Below, piece by piece: positions 44,187-55,271 of a DNA stretch of 64,000 bases. This DNA is from Stemphylium vesicarium (lineage: Eukaryota > Ascomycota > Dothideomycetes > Pleosporales > Pleosporaceae): the NCBI GenBank assembly GCA_004380135.1, contig QXCR01000034.1:186001-250000 (forward strand), read 5' to 3'. The position numbers were made by a program, and so were the translations under genes. How positions within the stretch are numbered: position 1 is the first letter of the stretch; the number at the start of each line of letters is the position of its first letter. The notes under the pieces are model-generated. The model saw nothing but the letters and a program-made list of their open reading frames with translations. It was not told where the DNA came from and did no database searches.

Positions 44187-45407
44187 GAGGCAGTGCGTGT
44201 GCGCAGCGGGCAGATATTTGTGCGCAGCTGTATCAAGGCGGTAGCGAGCAGAACGTCAGCCGTAGTTCGCGGGGTTGTGGAAAAGTAGTGTGATTATAAT
44301 GGGCGTTGGTGTTGTGGAAGAAATCGGGTGCTTCTAGTGCCACTTTCACGGTTCGAGTAAGATGCGTCGGAATTGATCCGCTTACCAGGACGTGAAAGCT
44401 TCAGGGTCCGCCAAGTTTCTGTACGTCACTGTCGCACCCTCCGAATGGGTATTCTGCTATGCAGGAACGCTGCGGATATGAATCATCCATGGCACACGGC
44501 CGCTTGCACTCGCACTTGTATGCCTAACATTACATCTCCATGCCGACTATCCGCACGTGCACCCCGCCCAAGCCTGAGACAGTTGGCGAGCACAAAGCAC
44601 GCCCGCCAAGGGGCCTGGCTGCGCTCCCGTTCCAAGGCCACTGCTGCTCCGTCGCATAGCTCCGACCTAGACGGCGCGTCTCAACACCGTCGCGGCGCCC
44701 GGGCCTCAGCAACACGTCTGATACTCTCCCATCGCCGTTGACTCCGTCATCGTCCCACAGACTTGAAATGAAGCAGTGGGGCTTAAGCCTGCAGTTAAGC
44801 AACCGAAGGCGAAGTCTGCGGCACTATCGGCACACGGCAGTCGTCTAACAGCACAGTAAGCCTCACTGCAAACGCCAAATTCCGGTTGGCAAGTCTTCGA
44901 GCAAGTCTGGGCGCACACTGCAGATCGATAACTCGACCACGCCGACATCATACTTTACCTTGGTCGCCCTACTATGCCATCATCCTGTTGCGGAATGTGG
45001 CCGTGAGAGCCGCTGTCACTTCAAGCTTCCCCATCTTTTGCTTTTGCACTTGAATAGTCCCAGGCTTGACGCATAGCTTGAAGGCTATGTAGAACACCCG
45101 AGGCAAGTCTTGCGAAGGCCAGGAGTCCGTACATTTAGTTAACCAACGTGGTCATCGATTTCTGACTTTTCCAGTCTCGCACCTAGATCGCATCCAAAAG
45201 TTGTCCTGAACTTTTTTTTTCCTCTCGCGACTTTCACGTGAAAATCTTGGAGATCGTCCGCTAACCGCAAATAAGCTAAGTCTTCCATCCCCAGAGTCTG
45301 TGCGCGGGAGTCGTTGAACCTCGGCCACTCCACCATCACGGTAAACATCGTGAGATTGTGATGTATTGAGAGCGTGTCTTTTGTTGCTTCCTTTGCTCTT
45401 CTGTATC
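43534..45407. other. Divergent intergenic region with telomere-like and GT repeat
   Basis: 1874 bp between the SIW14 and DUF3984 start codons. Open frames on both strands up to 178 codons lack family features. It contains two telomere-type hexamers followed by a (TG)15 run. Confidence 0.5.
44136..44184. repeat. TTAGGG x2 followed by (TG)15 microsatellite
   Basis: TTAGGGTTAGGG at 44143-44154 is directly followed by fifteen TG units at 44155-44184; a degenerate unit (TTGAGGG) precedes it. The hexamer is the canonical fungal telomere unit, here well inside a gene-bearing region. Confidence 0.85.
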
Positions 45408-46766
45408 ATGGACTCTCTACGCTCGACCTCGCGATCCCGCCGATCTTACCCGAACCTCCACAATCTCTCCATAGCCCCGCTCAGCGCCAAATACCCACTC
45501 GATGCTTCCGTCCCACCCTCGCCCGACGAGCAAGGCTCGCGGACCCCTCGGACATCGTACATAGCGCAAAAATCTGCTCCCACAACACCCGGCGTACTGA
45601 GCCTTAGTCAGAGCCGGAGTGGCTCCCGACAGCGTCCGAGAAAGACATACGCATATGATGGCTACTTCATCGACACCAATTCTGAAGTCCGAGAGGCTGG
45701 TGACATACCAAAAGCCAAGAGCACAAGCGTATTGCAACCTGGAGTAAGCTTTGCAGATGAAGCAGCAAATGTAGTAGATAGCGAGATCCAGAAAAAGAGG
45801 CATCACACAAGGAAGGGCACGGCGCCTCTCCTCCTCCGCTCACCATTGATAAAACACCACACCAAAGAGTCCAACGATGAATGGTTCCACCGCGCGGGCC
45901 TGGCCATCGCGGGCGAAACAAGAGATAGCAAAGGTCAAGGCTGGCTTGTCCGACGAGAAAGCTCAACAAGTCTCGTAGGCCAAACCGACGACTACGATCA
46001 ACACCATGCTTCCCACGACGACCGCCGCATGGCCCTTTTGTCTGGCGAACACCTCGTAGATGCAGACTACCCCGTATTCTTCTCGCCGCGCATGTCTAGA
46101 GCCGGAAGCCGCTTCCCAAGCCGCATGGGCTCCCGCGTACCCAGCGCGCGCCCCAGCCGCCGCGGCAGCAGAGCAGGAAGCCGCGTCGATCTCATGACGG
46201 GTCTCAGCACGACGAAGCTGCAATCGCAATCGCAGTCTGCGCGTCACAGCCTCGACATTTCGGAGCTGGAAGAACGCTTCATCGAGCCCGACTTCATTGA
46301 AGTGGACGAGGACTCTGACGGCGATGAGGAAGAGATTGCGCGTTTGACGCGCGAACGCGGGTTCGGGCTTGGCGGTTGGATGGACCGGCTGATCGGGTGG
46401 TCTCTTTTTTCCGTCGATGAAGACAGAGAGGCTTCGGAGACGGAAGATGATGATGACTACAACGACAACGATGACGAGGCTGTAAGCCGGAAGAGCCGTG
46501 GGAGTGGATTGAGACTGGATAATTTGAACAAGGAGGAACTGAAGTTGAGGAGGGAGGTTGAGGCTAAACGCAGGAAGTTGGAGCGGGAGGCTATTATTGC
46601 TGCTTCGGCATTGAGGAGTCAGCGTGGTGAGGGGGCCATAACGGATGCGGAGAGTAGACCTAGCACTGCGGGAGAAGGTGAGCAGATGCGTGCGGTGAAT
46701 GAAGAGGCGGGTGGGTGGCAGGATGCTGCGTGGTTGCTTAGTGTGGCCTCGAAAGCTCTGTTCTAG
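45408..46766 (+). CDS. DUF3984-like fungal protein, 452 aa
   Basis: A single-exon gene. The protein is rich in Ser and Arg and mostly disordered, with repeated SR-type units (SRAGSRFPSRMGSRVPS, then SRRGSRAGSR). Conserved-looking parts are YDGYFIDTNSEVREAG, the GQGWLVRRESSTSLVG block, LEERFIEPDFIEVDED, GLGGWMDRLIGWSLF and the C-terminal GGWQDAAWLLSVASKALF. I associate this pattern with the fungal DUF3984 family, whose function is unknown; this naming is from memory of the motif layout. An upstream in-frame ATG at 45366 would add 14 mostly hydrophobic residues; I prefer 45408 (MDSLRSTSRSRRS). An acidic run of Asp/Asn lies near residue 350. Confidence 0.75.
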   Translation: MDSLRSTSRSRRSYPNLHNLSIAPLSAKYPLDASVPPSPDEQGSRTPRTSYIAQKSAPTTPGVLSLSQSRSGSRQRPRKTYAYDGYFIDTNSEVREAGDIPKAKSTSVLQPGVSFADEAANVVDSEIQKKRHHTRKGTAPLLLRSPLIKHHTKESNDEWFHRAGLAIAGETRDSKGQGWLVRRESSTSLVGQTDDYDQHHASHDDRRMALLSGEHLVDADYPVFFSPRMSRAGSRFPSRMGSRVPSARPSRRGSRAGSRVDLMTGLSTTKLQSQSQSARHSLDISELEERFIEPDFIEVDEDSDGDEEEIARLTRERGFGLGGWMDRLIGWSLFSVDEDREASETEDDDDYNDNDDEAVSRKSRGSGLRLDNLNKEELKLRREVEAKRRKLEREAIIAASALRSQRGEGAITDAESRPSTAGEGEQMRAVNEEAGGWQDAAWLLSVASKALF

Positions 46767-46920
46767 CAAGTCGGATATGCTTGGTAGCTAGATTAGTTCT
46801 GTTTCTCTGTGCATTCTTTCTACAGCTAGGCAAGTTTATGTAGATGCATTGATGCAACGAATGTCCAAGAACTCGCGCATAGCGTAAATTATTATGTGTC
46901 TGGGTTTACATCTACGTCCT

Positions 46921-49105
46921 TCACGCACCATCCAAACACCAAACAATCACATCCCCCGTCCTCCTCCCGTCATCGTGGAAATGGCTATTAAAACCCCTCC
47001 AACACTCCCTATACCTCGTCCCGTCTAGAAACTCATTCAAAACCGGCTCTAGCTGCTCGAAGAAAACAACGTTCTGGGGCCATTCGCGTCGATAACTACG
47101 CTTGAACTTTGGGTCCTGCAGCATCCAATGCTGGCCAGATCTACTGCCGCCAGCCTTGATCGTCTGCACGTCTTCCATGTTAGCTCTAAGCCAAGCCACA
47201 GGCCCGGGCTTGATGTAGAACTCATCTGCTTCGTCGAGGTAGGTGGAGCGCTCTGAGAGGGGGATGTTGATGGGTGGCTCGCATGTCAAGGCCCATGCAG
47301 AGATTTCAGGATAGACAAGGTGGGAGCGCCAGGGTGTGGAGTGGCAGGGCATGAGGAATCCGACTGTGGTGTTGGACCGGGTGTCGGTACTACCGGGGGA
47401 GTTTGATAGGGCGTTGCGGGTCTCATGTTTATGGCGCAAGTAGGCGAGTACATCGATGACGCCGCGTTGGTGGACCTGCGACGCATAACCGGCTAAGAGT
47501 ATGTTTGCTGTGAGGAGGCATAGTATGACGGCTCGCCGCGATAGGGCAGCCTGGGGTGGTAGGAACTTGCTGAGTGGCCGTGCGGATATGATGTGGAGGA
47601 AGGGTAAGATTGGGTACAGGAACCGAACTTCCTTATGTGATATCAGGCTCAGCGTAATGGTCATTGCAACCGATGTCCACGATAGACGGCTCAGTATCCG
47701 ACGGCCTATAGCATCTCCATCTTGAGCGCTCGGCTCCGGGCCCTGCAACGACTGCCATAACCCAACACTAGCAAACGGCAATGCCGTCGTTAGCAGCAGC
47801 GGCAAACCCTCGGTGAAATAGTAGTCGCCACGGTTCCTCCCGTAGAAGACGGCTAGAGACTGGGCGATGTTGAAATAGAGAAATCTAAGCGGCGGAATGG
47901 TCCAGACCCCGTAGTAGAGTCGGTCGGACACGATTGAGCCTAAGACAACGGCGGTACTATCAGCGTCAGTTTAATACTGGTCTGCTGACCTCTAATGCAC
48001 AGTAGTGTGCAGAAAACTCGAGCTTGTGAGCAAAGCCCTTGTATTTCAAAGATAGAGCACGTGCAGCGAATGTAAGGAGGGCGGATACTTACCCGCAAAG
48101 CAAGGTTTCACGGACCAGCACATACCGCAGCCTTTGCGAAGCTTGCCACAGGGTTGGGACCGAGACGGCTATCCATATCAAAGCATTGGTGGGTCTTAGA
48201 ATACACGCAAGCGCTGCCAGTAGTAGTGACAGGCGTAACCTGCACAAGCATGAGCCTGAGGTGACCGGAAAGCACAGAGGAGTGCCGTGATGCCAACACT
48301 TACTCTGAGAGCGAGCCGAGGTCCTGGTGCAAGAGCTGGGTATTGCCCTTGGTATCAGTAGTCCTGTTTCCAGGTGTACCCTGCCAAGGCCAGTAGTAGA
48401 TGGCAATGGACGTGATGGTGGTCTCGAGGCAATTGGACAAAGTCCGTGTCGCGCAGAACCATTGCCATGGGCTGCAAACGGACAATGCGAGCTAAAACCG
48501 AGCGGGAAGCCGGATCAGAAGACTGCAATTTCAAATTGCGGGAACATGGCGTACAGTGGTAAGGGCAGTGCGGCTGCCACGTCCGTAAACTTTTTCCGCA
48601 AGTTTCCATGTATAGCAATCCTGCAAGGCTGCAAAGACAGCCTGCGTAACTTTCGGCGCTACTAGTAGGACTTCGGCTTTAGCAGGCAAGCTCAAGCCAC
48701 AGGCTTGAGCGAGATCTGCCGCAACACGATAGACGGCTCCAAATAGCGCTGGGTGCAGGGAAGAGCGCAATTGCGTTCTCCACTCCTGCTCAGAATGTGA
48801 GACTACAGCCGGGTGTGGAGAGTGGTGGAAAGTGAGTTTACCCAAGTGATCCAAGGCTTGCTAGAATGGCCGAAAGCTAGTTGCCATGCAGGCTCAAGAG
48901 ACTGGAAGAACTCATCTGGCTGGAAAAAGGTGCGCAGGGTCAGTGCGTTTACGACGCGGAAAGCAAGCAGCAGGGCAAAGATGCATAGCGCCGAGTCACG
49001 ATAGCTGTTAGGGGATGTTCGTGGTGGAGCACCAGTCCCGCTCGGATTCGTGTCCCTCGAAGAGTCGCTGGTGGTCGGCATTGGGCAATCAGAAGCTTCG
49101 AGCAC
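46921..49105 (-). CDS. GPI10: GPI mannosyltransferase III (Gpi10/PIG-B)
   Basis: An ER membrane GT22 enzyme adding the third mannose to the GPI core from dolichol-phosphate mannose. Five exons, 49105-48842, 48785-48555, 48491-48304, 48239-48093 and 47956-46921, give 621 residues; introns are 56, 63, 64 and 136 nt. Family landmarks occur across junctions: [20 protein letters not shown] with the lumenal acidic pair, [67 protein letters not shown], and the HKEVRFLYP motif typical of the ALG9/PIG-B superfamily. Several membrane segments alternate with these loops. The C-terminal lumenal domain has [20 protein letters not shown]. Start at the first ATG (MLEASDCPM); a second Met eight residues later is possible. 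Its tail nearly abuts the DUF3984 gene (154 bp). Confidence 0.92.
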
Positions 49106-50393
49106 GAGCGGGAAGCCGGGGCGAAGGTAGGCGAGCTGAGAGAGGTGAGATGCACGGCACTGGCGAGGATGCGAAGCCGGTGGTCTAGCTCCTTGGCAGC
49201 CTGCACAAGCCGCCTGGGTTTGTCATGCATCGGGACGACTACGCGTCGAGTGCAGAAAATTGAGGGTGAGTGCCTTACCGCATTAGGACTTTCACGATGA
49301 TTGCTGAGGAGGCGGACGGCGCCTAGACTGGCCTTGGTCTGGCCGGACCCTCGACAGCATGCTCCGCGGTGCGACTGTGCCCGCTCCGAGGTCCGTGAAT
49401 GTCACGATAGGTGCTGCTGTCATATTGAATAATTTGCTGATGTCTGCAGGCGGTCTGGAAAAAGGGTCTGCATGCGGCGAGAGCTTGCTTGATCGGTAGA
49501 ATGAGGTACGTAAACAAATGGTCAGAAGTACTAGCAAAGACTTGCCGACGACGTGGAATAAAGGCATGCAGCCGGCGACGAGAGTTTGCCCCGGTTGAGA
49601 GTAGTGGTACGATAAGATACGTGTATGAGTGTGTGTCTGTGTGTGTGTGCCGGCCCAACAATTCCAAGGTTGATGATGGGTATGTGTGTGCGCCAATTGC
49701 AGTCAGCCGGCCAAGTGACGCAGCGATAGCGTGAGATTTGACGTCGCAGCGTAGGCGCAGCAGGCAAACGGGAACGAAGAAGCAATGGCAAAGTACCTGA
49801 CGCGCAGCGTGGGTAAATCTGGGGAAAGGCGTGTGCTAGAGAGGGGTTCGAGTTAGGAGCGATGTGCTATGATGGCAACCGGTCCAGGGTATAGTGCAGA
49901 TGGGAGGTTTAGAGTTTCTCCAGGGTGCTGCTTGATGCTTGGGTCGCTCTTATCGCGCTTCATCGTCTAATGCGCCCTTGATGCAGCGCTCATCCATGCC
50001 AACGCAGCCGGAGGGCTGCGCTGCGGATCCCTGCTGGGCGTAGCTACGAGACAGGCACATGCTGCCAGCTGCGGAGGACGAGGCAAAGGCGTTCCCAGCC
50101 TGGTGTCGAGATGGGCGCAGCGCAGTTTGGTTGAGCGTCTGAGGACAAACGAACCGCACCCCTCACCACCCAAGGGCTTGCATGGCTTGTTGAGGGCAGG
50201 CCGGAGCGAGCCAGTGAACGACTCGGCCCACGCACCATCAGCGCAGCGCCCATACCCGTTCGCGTCACCTGCATGCTAGCGTCATGTAAGTGATGGCTGC
50301 TCGGGCGCTCTCTTCTGCGTCGTTGGCGTCGAGAGTGTGGGCAGATGGCCACCATGACAGATGGGAAAAGCATGGGCGGTCATAATATGATAT

Positions 50394-50432
<39 letters not shown>

Positions 50433-50981
50433 TGCTGTGCCTCTCGGAGCCAACGGCAGCTGTAGTACCCTGTCGCCGCTATATACTGACTGATGTCGTT
50501 CTCGTCGACAGCATAGCACTCGGCCGTCTTTGTCTTTTTCCGGCTTCGCCTATCCATTGCGCGATAGTGTCCCCACCGGTGCACGCCCCCGGCCTGTCTC
50601 TCCCGCCCTCAGAGAGCGTCATCTATGGGCCCCAAAATACCAGTGACTATCATTGCTCCATCAGGAAAGCGCAAGTGAGCCGATCTTCTCTCTCAACCAA
50701 ACCCATATCGAGCCGTTGAGCCCACCATCCGGCCCGCCATCCTCACGTACGACTTTCCCCAGCACACGTCGACCCTGTCCACGCCAGCTTTCCGCTCCGC
50801 CGCCGCCGCCGCTGTTTTCTTGTGCACACGAGCGCCATTGTCCTCGCTGTGCCACCTCGACCAGCTCCTGGGCGGCCGCGAAATGAGACTATCCGCCCAC
50901 GACCTCCGCCTCGACAAAGCGTAGAAAGGCTGACATGGTTGCACTGTTGCCTTGATCTGAGACGATTGAGCTGCAGTTGCC
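49106..50981. other. Divergent intergenic region, GPI10 and SAK1-like gene
   Basis: 1876 bp holding both promoters and probably a long leader for the kinase gene. Contains a (GCT)12 microsatellite and short GT runs near 49630. Frames through these repeats code for homopolymers and are not credible genes. Confidence 0.5.
50395..50430. repeat. (GCT)12 trinucleotide microsatellite
   Basis: Twelve uninterrupted GCT units, about 550 bp before the kinase start codon. Plus-strand frames read poly-Leu, Ala or Cys; minus-strand frames read poly-Gln, Ala or Ser, which explains the spurious open frames here. Confidence 0.95.
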
Positions 50982-53900
50982 ATGGTCAATCCTAATGCGG
51001 CCCTGACAGCCGAAGGGGAACTACGGGACGACCAGGCGCGAGCAGAGCCCGCATCATCTGTGTGTGACTCGACCCCCGACGACGCGCGCCGGCAATCGAC
51101 CCCCCAGCCCACGGCGAGAGAGCCCGAAGACCAGAATCCAGAGCCGCAGGGCGTGTCGACGCCGGGTCGCCGCCATGGACGAGATGACAGAGGAGGAGGA
51201 GGGGGGTCCACCTTGGACGTCGAGGAGAACGACTGCACGCCCCGCTCCGAGGTGCCTTCCGTACCAGACGCCCTCAACGCCCACCTCTTGTCCCAGGCAC
51301 ATATACTCGACCCTGAGCCGTCTTACTTCTCCCCACAGCCCCTCCGTATCTACTCGTCGCCCATCCCCCGCTCCACGCCTGCCTCGTCCAACCCCTCGCC
51401 CAGCACGAGCGCGCATGCCTCGCACGCCTCGCTCACCACCGTCGAAGAAGCCGCCCGCGCTTCGGCACCAGCACCAGCACCCGCACCCGCACCACACCAC
51501 GAACGCCCCTTCTTCATGCGAGACATCTCCACCGCGTCCACGGCGAGCAACGCAACCGTACGCGCCAACTCGGTAGATCCCATTCACCCCTGGACCGTTC
51601 CTTCACGTCAGCGGGATGGGCCCGTCTACCCCAACCAGTCCTATGCTGCTCTCCACCTCCAGCAGTACCCACAGCCCCATGTCCCGCCCATTGTCCGCTC
51701 CCGCACCTCGCACACGTCGCACTCGGCCGCCAATTCGCTGTCCAGCCTGGGCGCCTTTGGCCTCTCCCACGACCACTACAGAGACATCATGGAGTCGGCG
51801 TCCAGGACCGTCGGCAACTCCCCCGTGAGCACACCCGGCCTCTTCAACCCCACCAACCGCCGCCCCTCTCAGGACACGGAGCAGACAGATGACGGAACCT
51901 ACTCCACCCCCTGGCTACACCACACCCACAGGCAAGCGCCAAAGGAGACGCACATCGCCGACGTCCAGGCCGACCCCGTCTCCGGTCGCAAGATAGTAAA
52001 CCAGTACGAAATCATCGACGAGCTCGGCAGAGGCGTCCACGGCAAGGTCAAGCTCGGCAAGGACCTCGTGCACGGCCGATACGTCGCAATCAAGATTGTC
52101 GACCGATACTCCAAGCGCCGGCGCCTGGGTAAGAACAACAGCCACGAAGACAAGATCAAGCGCGAGATAGCCATCCTCAAAAAGGCCCGACACCCAAACA
52201 TCGTGAGCCTGCTTGAAGTCATAGATGACCCGGCTAAGAAGAAGGTCTACATCGTACTTGAGCACGTTGAGCTCGGCGAGGTCAAGTGGAGGACCGAAGG
52301 TGCCAGAGAAATCTGCCTTGTCGAATGGCGTCGCTTCAAGCGAGAATCCGAAGGCATCTTCGACAACGACAGCGCCATGCTAGAAGACGAAAAGATCATC
52401 CGCGTCGCCCACCAGAAGCTTGCCCGTCAGCAACGTCGCATAGCTAGGGAAGCACATCTTCGCCGCAAAGAAGGTCCATCCGACCTGGCTTGGAGTCTCG
52501 AAATGGGCATGGAATCCGACGACGAATCCGAAAATGGCCGTGGCTCTCAAGCATCTACCCGTGGTGACGACCGCCCACGCAGTCGGGTTCAGTTCCGCGA
52601 CCGACAAGACTACGGCAGTTACCATGACGACCACATGGAAACCGCTTTCCGTTCACCTGAGCCAATCCGAAACTCGTGGGCTGAGGGACTCGAGGGAACA
52701 ATGTATGGTGCCTACGACTCAGAGATCGCCCGAGGGCGCGTTCCGAGCGTTGCTGGCAGCTCCTCGTCACACTTGACCAACCCTGACGAAGAGATCCCCG
52801 AACACTTCAACTATGTTCCCCTCATGACCACCCACGCGGCCTGGGAGGCCTTCAAGGACACCGTCTTGGGCATAGAGTATCTGCACTACCAGAACGTCAT
52901 CCATCGCGACATCAAGCCGGCCAATCTACTTGTCACTAGGGAGCATCGCATCAAAATATCAGACTTTGGTGTATCATACCTTGGACGCCAGAAGACGGAT
53001 GAGGCCAGTGGTGAGCAATCCGAGACTGAGCAGCAAGAGGTTGACGAGGCAATCGAACTAGCAAAGACGGTCGGTACTCCAGCCTTCTACGCCCCCGAGC
53101 TATGTCGCACCGAGACCGACTCAGAAACACCGTTGATTGATGGTGGTATTGATATCTGGGCCCTGGGAGTTACGCTCTACTGTCTCATCTACGGCCGTGT
53201 GCCCTTTCATGACACCAACACCTTCACATTGATGAAGGTCATTAGCGAAGACGAGCCTTACATACCCAGGTTTCGTTTGAAACCCGTGGCTGAGCACTCT
53301 AGCTCACGACCAAACTCACATGGGCGTAACAGCCAACCCATGGTGAGCAGCAAGAGGGCTCCCCATGATCTCGAATACGAGGAGGTCGACGAGAACCTAC
53401 GCGATCTCCTGCGCAAGTTGTTGATCAAAGATGCACGACGCCGCATCACTATACCAGAGATTAAGCGCCACCCGTGGCTACTATCTGGTATTCCCAACCA
53501 CATCTCCTGGGCTGAGGAGACAGACCCGAGTAGGTCATTCGATGGGCGGAAGATTCAGATTTCCAAGGAGGACGTCGAAGAGGCCGTCGTTCCCATCGGC
53601 TTTGTCGACCGTCTCCGCTCAGCTGCGAAGAAGACGTCCGAGTTTGTCAAAGGGTTTACAACTCGCAGCTCAGGCTCGAGACGTCGTGCTCAAAGCTCGG
53701 CAGCAAATCAAGACGCGCCCCCTAGCATTAGTGCAAACTCTTCGAGCAGTACTATCAGTCAAGATGCTCGCCCGCCAGAAACCCGGCGTGGGAGCCTGGC
53801 ACCTGGAGCCATCTTGGAGATTCTGACTCGCTCACGTGAATCTGAGCACCCTCTTTCTCACAGTGTCACTGCGAGCCCAGAGGCAAAGGAGCGATCGAAA

Positions 53901-55271
53901 TACTTTGACAGTCCCAGCTCCCGAACAGCGTCACCTTTGCAAAACACTGAGAGCCAGCGACCCCCGCTGCCGGATCGCGCAATCTCGTCCATCAGTACCA
54001 TACGCCAAGCAGATCTTCAAGGCCGATCAGCATCACCTGGGTTTCCTCCAGCTTTACCTGGTACCCCTACGGCCTTGGACAGCCCCGGGGGCTCGCAGTT
54101 GGGTGGCCTGTTTGGTGGTCTTCCCCGACGCGTAGTCAACAGTATGAGAAGTAAGGACAAACTAAAGCCCCCAAAAGAACATAGCCGCGCGAGGTCCATT
54201 GACAGATTAGTCGGAGGCGACGATGATCCTCATGGCGTTCCAAGCCTTGCGATCAGCACAACCTATGCTTCTGGTCAAGTTAATCAGCCCGAGGCCTTAC
54301 AGGAGACATCGCCCATCGCCAGGACTTCGTCGCCTAGTAACTCAGAGGCACAGTCTTTTGGCCACCTTGATGCTTCGTCGCGGCAATCATCACTATCTTC
54401 CATGTCTTCTCGTCTGCGTAGAAACTGGGCTACGGTAAACGAACTCGAGGTTGGTCCTTCGCTAGGCATAATGTCAGATGCTCGAGCTGCGCCACATCTG
54501 CTCCAACCTAAGCATCGGAGAGCTTCCAGCCCTACGTCTATCGCACGCGAAAAGTCGGAAGATCGTTTTGACCGCGCCAAGGACGAGTACCGTCGGCGCC
54601 TTGGGGTAGAGCGGTCTGTAGCTCGTGACAGGTCCAACTCCGCTACGCACCACCGAACTCCCTCCTCCCTTGCCCAAGTTACCTGTCCTCCCAGTCCAGA
54701 CGATGAAGTCGCTTTCAGTCAACAGAGCAACCAAGAGTACTGGCACCGGAACGATCAATCCTCTGAGAATAGTCCTGTCGGTGGATCAAGTCGTGGTCTC
54801 GCTCTTTCGTCGTCCGAGGATCAATTTTCGGCCATGTCACAGTCGGAGTCGAATCCATCGATCCCCTCAGTTGCATCTGCTGAATCTCCAGACCAAGGTG
54901 GATGCGGTTCATTTGACCAGAACTCCTGGATGACTTCATCAACTGTCCGCTCATTTCCTACCAACCAATTCGAGTCTCTGACTGATGATGCTGCCGGTTA
55001 CGATGGCGATCATGCTCTCGAGAGCGACGAGGATGATGATAGTGATGAAGATGAGGGTTTGGTCATGGGCTTCGCCACTAAGAAGAAGGTACCCCCACCA
55101 TCGTCCCACCGCAGCAACTCAGTCTCCAACGCTGAACTAGCGCGTTCCTCTATTCACGCTGGACTAAACTCTCGGCGACGCTCGACCCGTAGCGGAAGCA
55201 ACGGGACAGTCAAGAAGGTTCCTCCACCAGAGCCAACACCTGTTCACGAACGCACCTCCGAATCACAATAA
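50982..55271 (+). CDS. SAK1: Sak1/Ssp1-type CaMKK-like Ser/Thr kinase, 1429 aa
   Basis: An upstream kinase of the Snf1/AMPK or Cdr2-type pathways (S. cerevisiae Sak1/Tos3/Elm1, S. pombe Ssp1). Single exon. Residues 1-330 are disordered. The kinase domain starts near 345: YEIIDELGRGVHGKVKLG (glycine loop), VAIKIVD (lysine), EIAILKKARHPNIVSLLEVI. After the hinge IVLEHVELGEVKW comes an insert of about 190 residues, strongly charged then Ser-rich, before LGIEYLHYQNVIHRDIKPAN (catalytic loop near 640), ISDFGVSYLG and TVGTPAFYAPELC. The insert is a known trait of filamentous-fungal members. The activation-loop Thr lies in AKTVGTP. Residues 880-1429 are a long Ser-rich tail with SP/TP sites. Start at MVNPNAALTAEG. 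Divergent from GPI10. Confidence 0.9.
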   Translation: MVNPNAALTAEGELRDDQARAEPASSVCDSTPDDARRQSTPQPTAREPEDQNPEPQGVSTPGRRHGRDDRGGGGGSTLDVEENDCTPRSEVPSVPDALNAHLLSQAHILDPEPSYFSPQPLRIYSSPIPRSTPASSNPSPSTSAHASHASLTTVEEAARASAPAPAPAPAPHHERPFFMRDISTASTASNATVRANSVDPIHPWTVPSRQRDGPVYPNQSYAALHLQQYPQPHVPPIVRSRTSHTSHSAANSLSSLGAFGLSHDHYRDIMESASRTVGNSPVSTPGLFNPTNRRPSQDTEQTDDGTYSTPWLHHTHRQAPKETHIADVQADPVSGRKIVNQYEIIDELGRGVHGKVKLGKDLVHGRYVAIKIVDRYSKRRRLGKNNSHEDKIKREIAILKKARHPNIVSLLEVIDDPAKKKVYIVLEHVELGEVKWRTEGAREICLVEWRRFKRESEGIFDNDSAMLEDEKIIRVAHQKLARQQRRIAREAHLRRKEGPSDLAWSLEMGMESDDESENGRGSQASTRGDDRPRSRVQFRDRQDYGSYHDDHMETAFRSPEPIRNSWAEGLEGTMYGAYDSEIARGRVPSVAGSSSSHLTNPDEEIPEHFNYVPLMTTHAAWEAFKDTVLGIEYLHYQNVIHRDIKPANLLVTREHRIKISDFGVSYLGRQKTDEASGEQSETEQQEVDEAIELAKTVGTPAFYAPELCRTETDSETPLIDGGIDIWALGVTLYCLIYGRVPFHDTNTFTLMKVISEDEPYIPRFRLKPVAEHSSSRPNSHGRNSQPMVSSKRAPHDLEYEEVDENLRDLLRKLLIKDARRRITIPEIKRHPWLLSGIPNHISWAEETDPSRSFDGRKIQISKEDVEEAVVPIGFVDRLRSAAKKTSEFVKGFTTRSSGSRRRAQSSAANQDAPPSISANSSSSTISQDARPPETRRGSLAPGAILEILTRSRESEHPLSHSVTASPEAKERSKYFDSPSSRTASPLQNTESQRPPLPDRAISSISTIRQADLQGRSASPGFPPALPGTPTALDSPGGSQLGGLFGGLPRRVVNSMRSKDKLKPPKEHSRARSIDRLVGGDDDPHGVPSLAISTTYASGQVNQPEALQETSPIARTSSPSNSEAQSFGHLDASSRQSSLSSMSSRLRRNWATVNELEVGPSLGIMSDARAAPHLLQPKHRRASSPTSIAREKSEDRFDRAKDEYRRRLGVERSVARDRSNSATHHRTPSSLAQVTCPPSPDDEVAFSQQSNQEYWHRNDQSSENSPVGGSSRGLALSSSEDQFSAMSQSESNPSIPSVASAESPDQGGCGSFDQNSWMTSSTVRSFPTNQFESLTDDAAGYDGDHALESDEDDDSDEDEGLVMGFATKKKVPPPSSHRSNSVSNAELARSSIHAGLNSRRRSTRSGSNGTVKKVPPPEPTPVHERTSESQ

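Noticed and set aside
50345..50719. 124-codon frame starting in the (GCT)12 repeat
   Set aside because: Length is produced by the microsatellite (poly-Leu); no conserved sequence after it.
50982..51587. Long antisense and alternate frames at the kinase N-terminus
   Set aside because: GC-rich third positions keep several frames open; only the plus frame continues into the kinase domain.
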